NCBI GenBank assembly: GCA_026399095.1
Contig: JAPLRP010000009.1
Location: forward strand, 1 to 44,576
DNA length: 44,576 bases
Direction of reading: 5' to 3'
From: Methylococcales bacterium
GTDB taxonomy: Bacteria; Pseudomonadota; Gammaproteobacteria; Methylococcales; Methylomonadaceae
In this document: piece by piece, positions 35,394 through 44,576 of the stretch
Layout: each line of letters begins with the position of its first letter
Numbering within the stretch: the stretch's first letter is position 1
Position numbers and translations under genes: made by a program
The notes under the pieces: model-generated
Told to the model about the DNA's origin: nothing
The model's input: the letters and a program-made list of their open reading frames with translations, nothing else
Database searches by the model: none

Positions 35394-36944
35394 GTGATCC
35401 GACCTAAATTATTATTTCGCCTGATCCATATAAACTGGGTTCTTGTCTTTCATGGCTTGGATGAAATTGTATTAAAAACCCATTTATTTAGGCCAATTAG
35501 ATATTTGGCATTTATCACACCCAGTTACTGGTTAAAATCAAAAACCGACACTCGTGGCGTCAGGATTAGGCGTGCTTTAGAAGATTTGGGACCTATTTAT
35601 GTCAAATTTGGCCAAGCGCTATCAACTCGTAAAGACTTACTGCCTGATGACATCTCAGATGAACTGGTAAAACTACAAGACCGAGTCCCCCCCTTTGCCA
35701 ATGAAATTGCTCGCAGCATTATTGAAACAGAATTGGGCATGACTATTTCTGAAGCCTTTGCAGAGTTTGACCCCTCGCCTTTAGCTTCTGCTTCAGTTGC
35801 ACAAGTTCATACAGCAACCTTACATACGGGTGAACGTGTCATTGTTAAAGTATTACGTCCCGACATAGAAGCGCGCATTCTTTCTGACATTGGATTACTT
35901 TATGAATTAGCTCACTTTGCTGAACGATTCTGGTCTGATGCAAGACGATTACGCGCCGTAGACGTGGTAGCAGAATTTGAACGAACTACGCTAGATGAAC
36001 TCGACCTAGTCAGAGAAGCCGCCAATGCCGCCAAATTACGCCGTAATTTTGAAAATTCGGCATTGATCTATATACCCGAAGTACACTGGTCTTTGACCCG
36101 TAAGAAAGTCATGGTCATGGAAAGGATTTATGGCATCCCCGTCGGGGAAATTGAACAACTTAAAGCAGGTGGTGCCGACTTTAAATCATTAGCCGAACGC
36201 GGTGTCGAAATCTTTTTTACTCAGGTATTTAGAGATAATTTTTTCCATGCCGACATGCATCCCGGCAATATTTTTGTCGACCTACCTAACAAATATATAG
36301 CGGTTGATTTTGGAATTGTTGGCTCTTTGTCCTTATCTGACCAACGTTATTTGGCAGAAAACTTTCTTGCGTTTTTTAATCGAGATTATCGAAAAGTAGC
36401 TGAAATGCATGTGGAATCAGGTTGGGTTCCTAGTTCAACACGAATTGAAGAGTTTGAATCTGCCATTCGTAGTGTTTGCGAACCTATATTTGAAAAACCC
36501 CTGAAAGATATTTCTTTTGGACAATTGTTATTACGTCTATTCCAAACTGCACGCCGCTTTGATATGCACGTACAACCGCAGTTGGTATTGTTACAAAAAA
36601 CATTGCTCAATATTGAAGGATTAGGTCGACAACTTTATCCTGAACTGGATCTTTGGCAAACGGCCAAACCTTTTCTAGAGCAATGGTTCCATGAACGCTT
36701 AGGCCCTAAAGCAAAAATCAATAAAATAATAAAGCAGTTACCGGAATTTGCCGAACAATTCCCGGAATTACCTTCTTTAGTATACAAAGCACTAAACAAT
36801 GCGGCTCAAGCACAGCAACAAGCAGAAGCTCAACAAAAAGAAATGATGATGCTACGTAAACAACTTCACAAAAATCATAAAACAACCGTATTAACAATGA
36901 TCATTAGTGCCGCTATCATTAGTGCCGCAATATTTTTTCGTTAA
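35394..36944 (+). CDS. ubiB: Ubiquinone biosynthesis protein UbiB
   Basis: A 516-residue atypical protein kinase-like ATPase (ADCK/COQ8 family). The invariant KxGQ motif ([18 protein letters not shown]), Ala-rich loop [12 protein letters not shown], catalytic HADMHPGN and VDFG metal-binding segment are present. It promotes extraction or presentation of quinone intermediates from the membrane. The C-terminus has one clear TM segment (about 497-515) after a Gln-rich coiled coil, where E. coli UbiB has two, and the protein is about 30 residues shorter. Start GTG at 35394 is preceded by AAAAAGGT. A 127-bp gap from ubiJ could hold its own promoter. Confidence 0.95.
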   Translation: MIRPKLLFRLIHINWVLVFHGLDEIVLKTHLFRPIRYLAFITPSYWLKSKTDTRGVRIRRALEDLGPIYVKFGQALSTRKDLLPDDISDELVKLQDRVPPFANEIARSIIETELGMTISEAFAEFDPSPLASASVAQVHTATLHTGERVIVKVLRPDIEARILSDIGLLYELAHFAERFWSDARRLRAVDVVAEFERTTLDELDLVREAANAAKLRRNFENSALIYIPEVHWSLTRKKVMVMERIYGIPVGEIEQLKAGGADFKSLAERGVEIFFTQVFRDNFFHADMHPGNIFVDLPNKYIAVDFGIVGSLSLSDQRYLAENFLAFFNRDYRKVAEMHVESGWVPSSTRIEEFESAIRSVCEPIFEKPLKDISFGQLLLRLFQTARRFDMHVQPQLVLLQKTLLNIEGLGRQLYPELDLWQTAKPFLEQWFHERLGPKAKINKIIKQLPEFAEQFPELPSLVYKALNNAAQAQQQAEAQQKEMMMLRKQLHKNHKTTVLTMIISAAIISAAIFFR

Positions 36945-37112
36945 CAGCTTTAAAACGAGCAAACACAAGATCCTATTATTGACATTTTTAAAACATCCCT
37001 ATAGAATTTGTAAGCTTGAGTTTGTTTTACCGTTATGCATTTCTTTACGATGTTTTTAATATATTGCTCGTCCTGTTTATCATAAGTAATTCTTAAATTT
37101 CTCAGCTCCATC

Positions 37113-37124
37113 GCCTAATAAGGC
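37113..37124 (+). promoter_or_regulatory. Short hairpin in leader of second cold-shock gene
   Basis: GCCT AATA AGGC followed by TTTAATT lies about 30 bp upstream of the cold-shock start. It parallels the GCCTT/AAGGC stem in the leader of the first cold-shock gene. The function is unproven. Confidence 0.35.
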
Positions 37125-37155
37125 TTTAATTACATATTTTACATAGGACTAAACA

Positions 37156-37356
37156 ATGGCTACTGGTACAGTTAAATGGTTTAACGCAGAAAAAGGTTTT
37201 GGCTTCATTCAACAAGAAAATGGCCCTGACGTTTTTGTTCATTTCCGTAACATCAACAGCTCAGGCTTTAAATCTCTTGATGAAGGCCAAAAAGTACAGT
37301 TTACTGTTACACAAGGCCAAAAAGGCCCGCAAGCAGAAGAAGTAACCATCATCTAA
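37156..37356 (+). CDS. CspA-family cold-shock protein (second copy)
   Basis: A 66-residue single cold-shock domain: [18 protein letters not shown] with RNP1, VFVHFRNI as RNP2, and the closing [10 protein letters not shown] block. The second RNP position has HFRN in place of the HHSA of the copy at 10539, so the nucleic-acid surface differs slightly. Flanked by its own leader and a strong terminator, so monocistronic. Confidence 0.95.
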   Translation: MATGTVKWFNAEKGFGFIQQENGPDVFVHFRNINSSGFKSLDEGQKVQFTVTQGQKGPQAEEVTII

Positions 37357-37366
37357 TTGCATATTA

Positions 37367-37405
37367 AACAGCAGGCTTCTAGCAAGAAACCTGCTGTTTT
37401 TTTAT
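37367..37405 (+). terminator. Rho-independent terminator of second cold-shock gene
   Basis: AACAGCAGG (37367-37375) pairs with CCTGCTGTT (37390-37398), nine perfect base pairs, followed by a T-tract. It isolates the cold-shock gene from the fds operon. Confidence 0.92.
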
Positions 37406-37616
37406 ACACATAAATATTCAGTAACTATTAGCTATCGCTACTTTTTATTAATTGATTATATCCCAATAAGAAAAACTATTCGCCCCCCCCTTTATACATA
37501 GATTCTAATCTACGCTAGGCCCGTTAAGACCTCTTTTAAAACAGCTTTATTTAAAGCGGTTTCCTCGCATCTACTTTGTCCTTTTATCTGCTCAATAAAA
37601 CCTACATATTGTGTCT

Positions 37617-37645
37617 TTTACACATAAATTTTCTTGTGCTATGCT
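37617..37645 (+). promoter_or_regulatory. Probable sigma-70 promoter of fds operon
   Basis: TTTACA (37617-37622) and TATGCT (37640-37645) separated by exactly 17 bp. The start would be near 37652, about 65 nt upstream of the fdsG ATG. Good match, and the only candidate in the spacer. Confidence 0.6.
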
Positions 37646-37716
37646 AGGGAACATTTTAAGACGGCACAGAGGATGTGCGTTGTTTTAACAAACAGAATTA
37701 CCATTGAGAGTTAAGT

Positions 37717-38193
37717 ATGACTGAATCAAGCACTATGCTAATTACCGTGCAAAATATAACCACTGCACTAAAGGATAAACCTGGCGCACTATTGCCCATT
37801 TTACATGCTGTTCAAGATGCATTAGGTTTTGTTCCTGAAGCAAGTGTCCCGGTGATTGCGAAAGCGTTAAATCTTTCCCGTGCTGAAGTCCATGGTGTCA
37901 TAAGCTTTTATCATTATTTCAGAAGCACTCAACCTGGCAAACAAACCATTCATCTTTGCCGTGCAGAATCATGCCAAGCCATGGGCGGTAAAAATCTTGA
38001 ACATCATATAAAAAACCGCTTGGGCATAGATTTTCACGAAACCACTACAGATGGCAAATTCTCTCTTGAGCCAGTCTATTGTTTAGGGAATTGTGCATGC
38101 TCACCAGCTATGCAAATCGGCACAGAGATTTACGGTCGAGTATCACCAGAAAGTTTTGACGCCGCTATCAATGAATCAGAGGAATTGGTATGA
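37717..38193 (+). CDS. fdsG: NAD-dependent formate dehydrogenase gamma subunit
   Basis: 158 residues related to NuoE. It carries a [2Fe-2S] cluster: cysteines in [12 protein letters not shown] and in [10 protein letters not shown]. The N-terminus has a helical bundle with [17 protein letters not shown] and [12 protein letters not shown], typical of complex I 24-kDa homologues. It passes electrons within the diaphorase part of soluble formate dehydrogenase. It overlaps fdsB by 4 bp. First gene of the operon. Confidence 0.95.
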   Translation: MTESSTMLITVQNITTALKDKPGALLPILHAVQDALGFVPEASVPVIAKALNLSRAEVHGVISFYHYFRSTQPGKQTIHLCRAESCQAMGGKNLEHHIKNRLGIDFHETTTDGKFSLEPVYCLGNCACSPAMQIGTEIYGRVSPESFDAAINESEELV

Positions 38194-39743
38194 GTTTCAC
38201 CATTTATGTACCCTGTGACTCCAGTGCAATTTCACTGGGTGCAGACCGTATCGCAACAGCTATAGCTAAAGAAGCCAAAAAAAGAAACATTGTCATTAAA
38301 TTAATCCGTAACGGCTCAAGAGGTCTATTTTGGCTAGAACCACTGGTAGAAGTGGAGACAAGTAAAGGTAGAATTGCTTATGGCCCGGTACGGACCAGTG
38401 ATATCACTAGCCTGTTTAATGCAAACTTTCTTGAAGGCGGCGAACATGCCCTGTCTTTAGGGTTAACAGAAGAACTGGACTACCTAAAGAAACAACAACG
38501 TTTAACCTTTGCCAGAATTGGTAAAACAGACCCCGTTAGCTTGGATGATTACCTACAAAATGATGGTTACAAGGGTTTAACCAATGCTTTAAATCAGTCA
38601 CAAGCCGAAATTGTTACTGCAGTAACCGACTCAGGTCTTCGTGGTCGTGGTGGCGCCGCTTTCCCTACAGGTATTAAATGGAATACTGTTCTTAATACGC
38701 CATCAGAACAAAAATACATTATTTGTAATGCAGATGAAGGTGACTCAGGTACATTCTCTGACCGCATGGTGATGGAAGGCGACCCGTTTGTTTTAATTGA
38801 AGGAATGACAATTGCTGGGATTGCAGTTGGTGCAAACCAAGGCTATATTTATTTACGAGTAGAGTACCCTCATGCACACATAGCACTTAATACCGCCATT
38901 GAAAAAGCCAATCAAGCGGGCTACTTGGGCGATAATATTCAAGGAAGTGGTAAAGCCTTCAATCTTGAGGTTCGTTTGGGTGCGGGTGCTTATATTTGCG
39001 GCGAAGAAACTTCTTTAATGGAAAGCCTTGAGGGAAAACGTGGATTGGTTCGCTTTAAACCACCACTGCCTGCCATTAGCGGTTTATTTGGCAAACCTAC
39101 TGTGGTTAATAACGTTATTTCTTTGGCATCAGTGCCTATCATTCTCGATAAAGGCGGTAATTTTTACCGGGACTTTGGAATGGGCCGTTCAAGAGGAACC
39201 TTACCTCTACAACTGGCTGGAAATATTAAACACGCGGGCTTGGTTGAACTGGCTTTCGGTATGACATTACGTGAACTTTTATATGATTTTGGTGGTGGCT
39301 CAGCGACGGGCAGACCCATTAAAGCCGTTCAAGTGGGTGGTCCATTAGGTGCTTATTTACCTGAGTCTCAATTTGATACGCCTTTGGATTATGAAGCCTT
39401 TTCTGCCAACTGGACCGTGCTGGGGCATGGCGGCGTAGTAGCTTTTGATGACACAGCAAATATGGCTGAATTAGCCAGGTACAACATGGAATTTTGCGCA
39501 ATAGAATCTTGCGGAAAATGCACTCCCTGCCGTATTGGCTCTACCCGTGGGTATGAAGTTATAGACAATATTATTGCCGGCCAAGATCTGGGTAAAAACG
39601 TTCCTTTGCTACGGGATCTTTGCAATACCTTACTTAATGGCTCGCTTTGTGCTTTAGGTGGAATGACTCCCTATCCTGTATTAAGTGCTTTAAATCATTT
39701 CCCGAAAGACTTCGGGATTGATGATAAACCTAATGTAGCTTGA
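38190..39743 (+). CDS. fdsB: NAD-dependent formate dehydrogenase beta subunit
   Basis: 517 residues related to NuoF with an N-terminal thioredoxin-like extension (about 1-90). The FMN/NADH site is marked by [29 protein letters not shown] and [20 protein letters not shown]. The [4Fe-4S] cluster sits in [12 protein letters not shown] with a final Cys further on (NGSLCALGG). It reduces NAD+ with electrons from FdsA through FdsG. It lies 21 bp upstream of fdsA. Confidence 0.96.
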   Translation: MSFTIYVPCDSSAISLGADRIATAIAKEAKKRNIVIKLIRNGSRGLFWLEPLVEVETSKGRIAYGPVRTSDITSLFNANFLEGGEHALSLGLTEELDYLKKQQRLTFARIGKTDPVSLDDYLQNDGYKGLTNALNQSQAEIVTAVTDSGLRGRGGAAFPTGIKWNTVLNTPSEQKYIICNADEGDSGTFSDRMVMEGDPFVLIEGMTIAGIAVGANQGYIYLRVEYPHAHIALNTAIEKANQAGYLGDNIQGSGKAFNLEVRLGAGAYICGEETSLMESLEGKRGLVRFKPPLPAISGLFGKPTVVNNVISLASVPIILDKGGNFYRDFGMGRSRGTLPLQLAGNIKHAGLVELAFGMTLRELLYDFGGGSATGRPIKAVQVGGPLGAYLPESQFDTPLDYEAFSANWTVLGHGGVVAFDDTANMAELARYNMEFCAIESCGKCTPCRIGSTRGYEVIDNIIAGQDLGKNVPLLRDLCNTLLNGSLCALGGMTPYPVLSALNHFPKDFGIDDKPNVA

Positions 39744-39764
39744 TAACGACACGAGGAATAAATT

Positions 39765-42617
39765 ATGAGCATCAATAAAGAACAAGATTTTGGCACACCG
39801 GCCAGCACCTCAAGTCAGTTGGTCACGCTGGAAATTGATGGTTTTAAAGTGACCGTTCCCGAAGGCACGTCCATCATGCGTGCAGCGGCCTCAATCGGCA
39901 TCGACATACCCAAATTATGTGCCACAGACAGCATTGAGCCTTTTGGCTCATGTCGGCTTTGCGTTGTGCAAATTGAAGGAGGCCGAGGCATGCCAGCTTC
40001 TTGCACAACACCAGCAGCAGAGGGTTTGAAAGTCGTTACCCAAAATCAAAAGCTGGCCGAGGTACGTCGTGGCGTAATGGAACTCTATATTTCCGACCAT
40101 CCGTTGGATTGCTTAACCTGTTCAGCTAACGGTGATTGTGAATTGCAAGATATGGCCGGCGCTGTCGGTTTGCGCGAAGTCCGTTACAACCCAATTGAAA
40201 CTCATCTTGATGCTGTAAAAGACGAAAGCAACCCCTACTTTAGCTTCGACCCCAGTAAATGTATTGTCTGCTCCCGCTGTGTAAGAGCTTGTGAAGAAAC
40301 TCAAGGCACTTTCGCATTAACTATTGACGGCCGTGGCTTTGACTCAAAAGTATCACCCAGTCAAAATCAATCTTTCATGGATTCTGAATGCGTTTCCTGT
40401 GGCGCCTGTGTTCAAGCTTGTCCAACAGCAACACTCATGGAAAAATCGGTCATTGATCATGGCCAGCCAGAACATGCCATTATAACTACCTGCGCATACT
40501 GTGGTGTAGGCTGCTCATTCAGAGCAGAAATGAAAGGCGAGCAAGTTATCCGCATGGTTCCGAATAAAAATGGCCAAGCCAATCACGGCCATTCGTGTGT
40601 CAAGGGTCGTTTTGCATTTGGTTATGCCACCCATAAAGACCGCATGACAAAGCCTATGATTCGCGCCAGCATTAAAGACGCATGGCAAGAAGTTAGCTGG
40701 GAAGTTGCCATTAATCATGCTGCCTCAGAGCTAAGACGTATTCAAGCTAAATACGGCAAAGATGCTATCGGTGGAATCACCTCTTCTCGTTGTACCAACG
40801 AAGAAGTGTATATCATGCAAAAACTAATTCGCGCGGGTTTTGGAAATAACAATGTCGATACCTGTGCGCGAGTTTGCCATTCACCAACCGGTTACGGACT
40901 AAAACAAACTTTTGGTGAATCATCAGGCACGCAAGATTTTGATTCCGTGATGAAAGCGGATGTCATTATGGTTATTGGTGCCAATCCCACCGACGGCCAT
41001 CCGGTATTTGGCTCACAAATGAAAAAACGCCTGCGTCAGGGTGCAAAACTGATCGTCATTGATCCGCGTGAAATTGATCTAGTCAAAAATTCACCGCATG
41101 TTCAAGCCGATCACCATTTAAAACTACGTCCAGGCACCAATGTCGCGTTGGTTAATGCCATCGGCCACGTCATAGTAACTGAAAAATTAATGGACGAAGC
41201 CTTTGTCAAAGAGCGTTGCGATATTGCCTCCTTTGCAAAATGGGAAACTTTTATTGCCCAAGAGCACAACTCTCCCGAAGCCACAGAATCGGTAACCGGC
41301 GTTCCGGCAACCGAACTCAGGGCAGCAGCAAGGCTTTATGCCACCGGCAACAACGGTGCCATTTATTACGGACTAGGCGTTACTGAACACAGCCAAGGCT
41401 CTACTATGGTTATCGGCATTGCCAACATCGCCATGGCAACCGGCAATTTAGGGCGTGACGGCGTCGGTGTTAACCCGCTACGTGGACAAAACAACGTGCA
41501 GGGCTCTTGCGACATGGGTTCATTTCCACATGAATTCCCCGGTTATCGCCATGTCTCTGACCCAGACACACACCAACTGTTTGAAGCCGCATGGCACGCT
41601 GAATTAAGCAATGAACCGGGCTTACGTATCCCCAACATGTTTGATGCCGCCATGGACAAAAACTTTATGGGTCTGTACTGCGAAGGTGAAGATATTGCCC
41701 AGTCTGACCCTGATATTCAGCATGTACATGCCGCCCTACGTGCCATGGAATGTGTCATTGTGCAGGATATATTCCTCAACGAAACGGCAAAATTTGCACA
41801 TGTCTTCTTGCCCGGCGCGTCGTTTTTAGAAAAAAATGGAACGTTTACCAATGCTGAGCGACGTATTTCACCCGTCCGTAAAGTCATGACACCGTTGGCA
41901 GGTTATCAGGACTGGGAAGTTACCCAAATGCTCTCAAATGCTATGGGTTATCCAATGAACTACCGTCATCCGTCAGAAATTATGGCTGAAATTGCCAGCC
42001 TGACACCGACTTTTGCCGGCGTCAGTTACGAAAAAATTGACGAACTGGGCAGTATCCAATGGCCCTGCTATGATAAAGCCTCAGTCGGCACCCCGATTAT
42101 GCATGAAGACAGCTTTATGCGCGATAACGGCAAAGGCTTGTTTATGTTGACCGAATACGTCCCTACCATAGAACGTAGCAGTCGCAAATTTCCGTTACTG
42201 TTGACCACCGGACGCATCCTGTCACAATATAATGTCGGCGCCCAAACACGTCGCACTGAAAATAATGCCTGGCATGCAGAGGACTTACTGGAAATCCATC
42301 CTCATGATGCTGAAGATCGCGGTGTAAAGACAGATGATTGGGTAGGTATTAAAAGTCGAGCGGGCGAAACCGTATTGCGCGCCCTTGTAACTGATCGCGT
42401 TCAACCTGGCGTCGTTTATACTACTTTCCATTTTCCAGAATCAGGTGCTAACGTTATTACTACTGATAACTCTGACTGGGCAACTAACTGTCCAGAATAC
42501 AAAGTAACCGCTGTACAAATCAGTAAAGTTAATCAACCTTCTGAATGGCAAGAAAAATATCAAGCATTTTCTGAAAAACAACTTGATTTACTTGAACAGG
42601 GTTTAAGTAATGGCTAA
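39765..42617 (+). CDS. fdsA: NAD-dependent formate dehydrogenase alpha (molybdopterin) subunit
   Basis: A 950-residue catalytic subunit oxidising formate to CO2. The N-terminal [2Fe-2S] domain has Cys52, 63, 66 and 80. A NuoG-like region has His112 with Cys116, 119 and 125. Two ferredoxin clusters have Cys166/169/172/176 and Cys209/212/215/219. A further [4Fe-4S] site has Cys243/246/250/278. The metal ligand is Cys371 followed by His372 in DTCARVCHSP, so this is the cysteine, not selenocysteine, enzyme. The bis-MGD domain fills the rest (SQGSTMVIGIANIAMATGNL, GVNPLRGQNNVQG). In methylotrophs this enzyme makes NADH in the last step of C1 oxidation. Confidence 0.97.
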   Translation: MSINKEQDFGTPASTSSQLVTLEIDGFKVTVPEGTSIMRAAASIGIDIPKLCATDSIEPFGSCRLCVVQIEGGRGMPASCTTPAAEGLKVVTQNQKLAEVRRGVMELYISDHPLDCLTCSANGDCELQDMAGAVGLREVRYNPIETHLDAVKDESNPYFSFDPSKCIVCSRCVRACEETQGTFALTIDGRGFDSKVSPSQNQSFMDSECVSCGACVQACPTATLMEKSVIDHGQPEHAIITTCAYCGVGCSFRAEMKGEQVIRMVPNKNGQANHGHSCVKGRFAFGYATHKDRMTKPMIRASIKDAWQEVSWEVAINHAASELRRIQAKYGKDAIGGITSSRCTNEEVYIMQKLIRAGFGNNNVDTCARVCHSPTGYGLKQTFGESSGTQDFDSVMKADVIMVIGANPTDGHPVFGSQMKKRLRQGAKLIVIDPREIDLVKNSPHVQADHHLKLRPGTNVALVNAIGHVIVTEKLMDEAFVKERCDIASFAKWETFIAQEHNSPEATESVTGVPATELRAAARLYATGNNGAIYYGLGVTEHSQGSTMVIGIANIAMATGNLGRDGVGVNPLRGQNNVQGSCDMGSFPHEFPGYRHVSDPDTHQLFEAAWHAELSNEPGLRIPNMFDAAMDKNFMGLYCEGEDIAQSDPDIQHVHAALRAMECVIVQDIFLNETAKFAHVFLPGASFLEKNGTFTNAERRISPVRKVMTPLAGYQDWEVTQMLSNAMGYPMNYRHPSEIMAEIASLTPTFAGVSYEKIDELGSIQWPCYDKASVGTPIMHEDSFMRDNGKGLFMLTEYVPTIERSSRKFPLLLTTGRILSQYNVGAQTRRTENNAWHAEDLLEIHPHDAEDRGVKTDDWVGIKSRAGETVLRALVTDRVQPGVVYTTFHFPESGANVITTDNSDWATNCPEYKVTAVQISKVNQPSEWQEKYQAFSEKQLDLLEQGLSNG

Positions 42618-42705
42618 CAGTAATATAGACGTCTGCAATACAAATAGTTAACGTGTTAACAGAGCACCTTTACTGTGTTTATAATCAACTTAAAGGAGTA
42701 GTTCT

Positions 42706-42732
42706 CACCTCCCGTTTAGACTCATGGGAGTG
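42706..42732 (+). promoter_or_regulatory. Hairpin that may hide the fdhD ribosome-binding site
   Basis: CACCTCCC (42706-42713) can pair with GGGAGTG (42726-42732), with one bulged C, over a 12-nt loop. The GGGAG is the only Shine-Dalgarno-like sequence near the fdhD ATG (11 nt away), and its partner CACCTCC resembles the anti-Shine-Dalgarno itself. It would lower fdhD translation relative to fdsA. Inferred from pairing only. Confidence 0.45.
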
Positions 42733-42741
42733 ATTTGAATC

Positions 42742-43575
42742 ATGGATTCGCTATTACTAGATTTAGGCTGGCCCAGCTATCAACAATCGACCGTTGATCG
42801 CTGGAAAGGCAAACTGTACGAAAGAAAACAGGATTATATAGCAGAAGAAGTCCCTATTTCTCTCATTTACAATGGCATGCCCCATGTCGTTATGCTGGCA
42901 ACCCCAACCAATCTGGAAGAATTTGCTCTAGGCTTTAGCATTACAGAAGGGATTATTAAAAGTCCGCAAGAATTATTATCCGTGCGGATTTATAATCGCT
43001 CGAATGGTATAGAAGTTCAGTTAAAGATCCCGGACCATCGGTTTCAATGCATGACTGATAAAGGACGTAATTTAACAGGGCGAACTGGTTGCGGCCTATG
43101 CGGAGCAAGCACTTTAAAACAGGCTATCCGCCAACCCAAACCTGTCAATGGTGAGCTAACGCTATGCGCTGAAGACCTTCGTGCTGCTTTAACAGATATC
43201 TCTAACCATCAAAAACTAAACCAAATTACAGGAGCCGTTCATGCTGCGGCTTGGGTAGTGCCTAGACAAGGTATAATTAGTATTAGGGAGGATGTTGGAC
43301 GGCATAACGCACTTGATAAATTGATCGGTTTTTTATTGCGTAATGACAAGGATTTATCTGCCGGCTTCATAATTGTTACCAGTCGGGCCAGTTATGAAAT
43401 GGTCCAAAAAACAGCATGGGTCGGGATTACACTCCTTGCTGCAATTTCTGCACCGACTGGCTTGGCCATACGCTTGGCTAATGAAACAGGTCTTACCTTA
43501 ATCGGCTTTGCCCGTGATGATCAGCATGTAATTTACACTCATCCGCAGCGCTTAACCCATAACAACTATTTGTGA
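42742..43575 (+). CDS. fdhD: Formate dehydrogenase accessory sulfurtransferase FdhD (FdsC)
   Basis: 277 residues. FdhD/FdsC passes sulfur from a cysteine desulfurase to the molybdenum cofactor and chaperones its insertion into FdsA. The cysteine pair is Cys117/Cys120 in TGRTGCGLCGAS. Other family blocks: EEFALGFSITEGII, GAVHAAAWV, REDVGRHNALDKLIG and TSRASYEMVQK. It follows fdsA by 124 bp, the longest gap of the operon, and precedes fdsD by 6 bp. Confidence 0.95.
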   Translation: MDSLLLDLGWPSYQQSTVDRWKGKLYERKQDYIAEEVPISLIYNGMPHVVMLATPTNLEEFALGFSITEGIIKSPQELLSVRIYNRSNGIEVQLKIPDHRFQCMTDKGRNLTGRTGCGLCGASTLKQAIRQPKPVNGELTLCAEDLRAALTDISNHQKLNQITGAVHAAAWVVPRQGIISIREDVGRHNALDKLIGFLLRNDKDLSAGFIIVTSRASYEMVQKTAWVGITLLAAISAPTGLAIRLANETGLTLIGFARDDQHVIYTHPQRLTHNNYL

Positions 43576-43581
43576 TGAACA

Positions 43582-43797
43582 ATGAAAATTGAAAGACTTA
43601 TCAGAATGGCTAATGATATTAGTGATTTTTTTAACGCAGAAAGTAATAAAGAGATTGCCGCTGAAGGCATATCGAAACATATCTTAAGATCATGGGATCC
43701 AAGAATGCGCAATGCTATCATCACTTATTGCAAACAAGATGGAAGTGGCTTAAATGAATTAACTAAAACAGCCATCTTAAGACTTGAGCAAGCATAA
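43582..43797 (+). CDS. fdsD: Formate dehydrogenase delta subunit/chaperone
   Basis: 71 residues of the FdsD family: RLIRMANDISDFFNAESNKE at the N-terminus, then ISKHILRSWDPRMRNAII and LTKTAILRLEQA. A small helical protein found at the 3' end of fds operons; it is a subunit or maturation partner of the FdsABG complex. Its position immediately after fdhD is standard. Confidence 0.92.
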   Translation: MKIERLIRMANDISDFFNAESNKEIAAEGISKHILRSWDPRMRNAIITYCKQDGSGLNELTKTAILRLEQA

Positions 43798-44041
43798 TAG
43801 CGCTCTTCATTTTTGAAGCTTACTTTAATTAGTGTTTGAACGAGAACATAATAGCCAATTAAAATCAATGGGTTATGTTATAATAGCCCTTTGAAGATCA
43901 ATCGATCCTATATTGACGTAAAACACTAAAATCACGTAACTAACTGATAATTAAGTTTTTTATTTTCACCGAAAAAGGATTGGCGAAATCTACCTCCCTG
44001 GCAGCCGCCTTAAAACTCAAATCTTCGTTGGAAAACTCCCT
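43798..44041. other. Spacer ahead of transposase, possible IS left end
   Basis: 244 bp. It contains ATAATAGCC at 43848-43856 and 43880-43888, a palindrome-like GGGTTATGTTATAATAGCCC at 43870-43889 and a TATAAT in it. It probably includes the left terminus of the insertion sequence, but without the right end the terminal inverted repeat cannot be fixed. Confidence 0.45.
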
Positions 44042-44576
44042 ATGAGAAACGTATTTTCGCCGCAACTTAGCATCGGCCAACGTGACATTGCCGACATTAA
44101 AATCGACGTCTCTTCACGCGATGATATTCCAACTATATTGTTGGGCTTGCAGCACATTTATACGACCATCCCATTAAGAGACGCGGTTTTTAAAATACTG
44201 GAAGAAGTAGCCCCTACAAAATCAGACGATGAGGAAACCAAAATTGTTTCAATCAACCAAGGTCGTCCAGGCATGGACCAATGGTCGATTCTGGTTTTAG
44301 GGTCGTTGCGTGTCGGCTTGAATACTGACTATGATCGGATTCTGGAACTCGCCAATCAGCATAATACCCTGCGTGAAATGCTGGGACTGGGTTGTTTTGA
44401 TAGTCACAAACGCTACCACCTGCAAACCTTGAAAGATAACATCAAACTGCTTACACCAGAGATTATGGGGCGTATCAGTACAGAAGTCATACGAGCCGGC
44501 TATCAATTGCTGGATCTTGATATTCATCTGCTGATCCGAGGCCGTTGCGATTCTTTTGTGTTAAAAACCAATGTGC
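44042..44576 (+). mobile_element. ISNCY-type insertion sequence, transposase 3'-truncated by window edge
   Basis: A frame from ATG 44042 open to the end of the window (178 codons seen). The translation begins MRNVFSPQL and includes DDIPTILLGLQHIY, IPLRDAVFKILEEVAP, GRPGMDQWSILVLGSLRVGL, YDRILELANQHNTLREMLG and the later QLLDLDIHLLIRGRCDSF. These match the N-terminal part of ISNCY-family transposases: the GRPGM segment and the DYDRILELAN helix are diagnostic. The catalytic DDE core would lie beyond the edge. No frameshift is seen in the part present. Confidence 0.8.

Larger units (their letters stand above)
37357..37716. other. Spacer with terminator and formate dehydrogenase promoter
   Basis: 360 bp without a gene. 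It holds the cold-shock terminator at its left end and the probable fds promoter at 37617-37645; the middle has no recognised element. Confidence 0.6.

Noticed and set aside
39765-42617. Selenocysteine at the metal site of formate dehydrogenase
   Set aside because: The ligand codon in DTCARVCHSP encodes cysteine, with no in-frame TGA in the gene.
1-44576. CRISPR arrays, rRNA genes, riboswitches
   Set aside because: No regularly spaced repeats, no rRNA-like stretches and no recognisable riboswitch core were seen on either strand.

Overview
The window is about 44.6 kb of a moderately AT-rich gammaproteobacterial chromosome. UbiC, UbiJ, RlmG, EfpL (YeiP), the dksA-gluQ pair and the ftsE-ftsX-rpoH order are all gammaproteobacterial hallmarks. 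A complete NAD-linked formate dehydrogenase operon (fdsGBA-fdhD-fdsD), together with the overall gene content, suggests a methylotroph or methanotroph of the Methylococcales type. That placement is an inference; no methane or methanol dehydrogenase gene lies in the window.

Layout. 1-2190: end of an integrated conjugative element (trbN-like lytic transglycosylase cut by the window edge, trbP/traX-like membrane protein, small AlpA-like HTH protein), abutting the 3' end of tRNA-Lys(CUU). 2456-7005 (minus): ubiC, recG, ridA, icd. 7333-10345 (plus): PhoP/PhoQ-like two-component pair and an EamA-type exporter. 10539-10748: cold-shock protein with a structured leader. 10973-12714 (minus): rlmG and efpL. 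12715-14162: gene-poor stretch holding a decayed serralysin/RTX C-terminal fragment and a diverged inverted repeat. 14163-16277 (minus): TonB-like protein, gluQ, dksA. 16356-18230 (plus): aminotransferase, rhodanese, TIGR02647 protein. 18361-29206 (mostly minus): a cytochrome c oxidase cluster (cox2, cox1, small assembly peptide, ctaG, cox3, surf1, SCO-like) running into ftsY-ftsE-ftsX-rpoH. 29476-31294 (minus): an unrecognised lipoprotein and large protein, possibly one frameshifted gene. 31558-36944 (plus): hslVU, DUF971, ubiE-ubiJ-ubiB. 37156-37356: second cold-shock gene. 37717-43797: formate dehydrogenase operon. 44042-end: partial ISNCY-type transposase.

The most striking observation is a single uninterrupted gene (20983-22929, minus) encoding a CtaA/COX15 (heme A synthase-like) membrane domain fused to a complete FtsY NG GTPase, exactly where the oxidase cluster meets ftsEX-rpoH. 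The CtaA half keeps four candidate haem-ligand histidines. It lacks the catalytic glutamate and the first extracellular cysteine pair, so it may now serve mainly as a membrane anchor for the SRP receptor. No separate ctaA, ctaB or ftsY is present here.

The second is a perfect CIRCE operator (TTAGCACTC-N9-GAGTGCTAA) 33 bp upstream of rpoH, which would put sigma-32 under HrcA control. The hslVU operon elsewhere in the window carries a good sigma-32-type promoter, so the window holds both a regulator and a likely target of a two-tier heat-shock circuit. Respiratory genes (caa3-type oxidase, ubiquinone biosynthesis) and formate oxidation together describe an aerobic energy metabolism in which formate supplies NADH.
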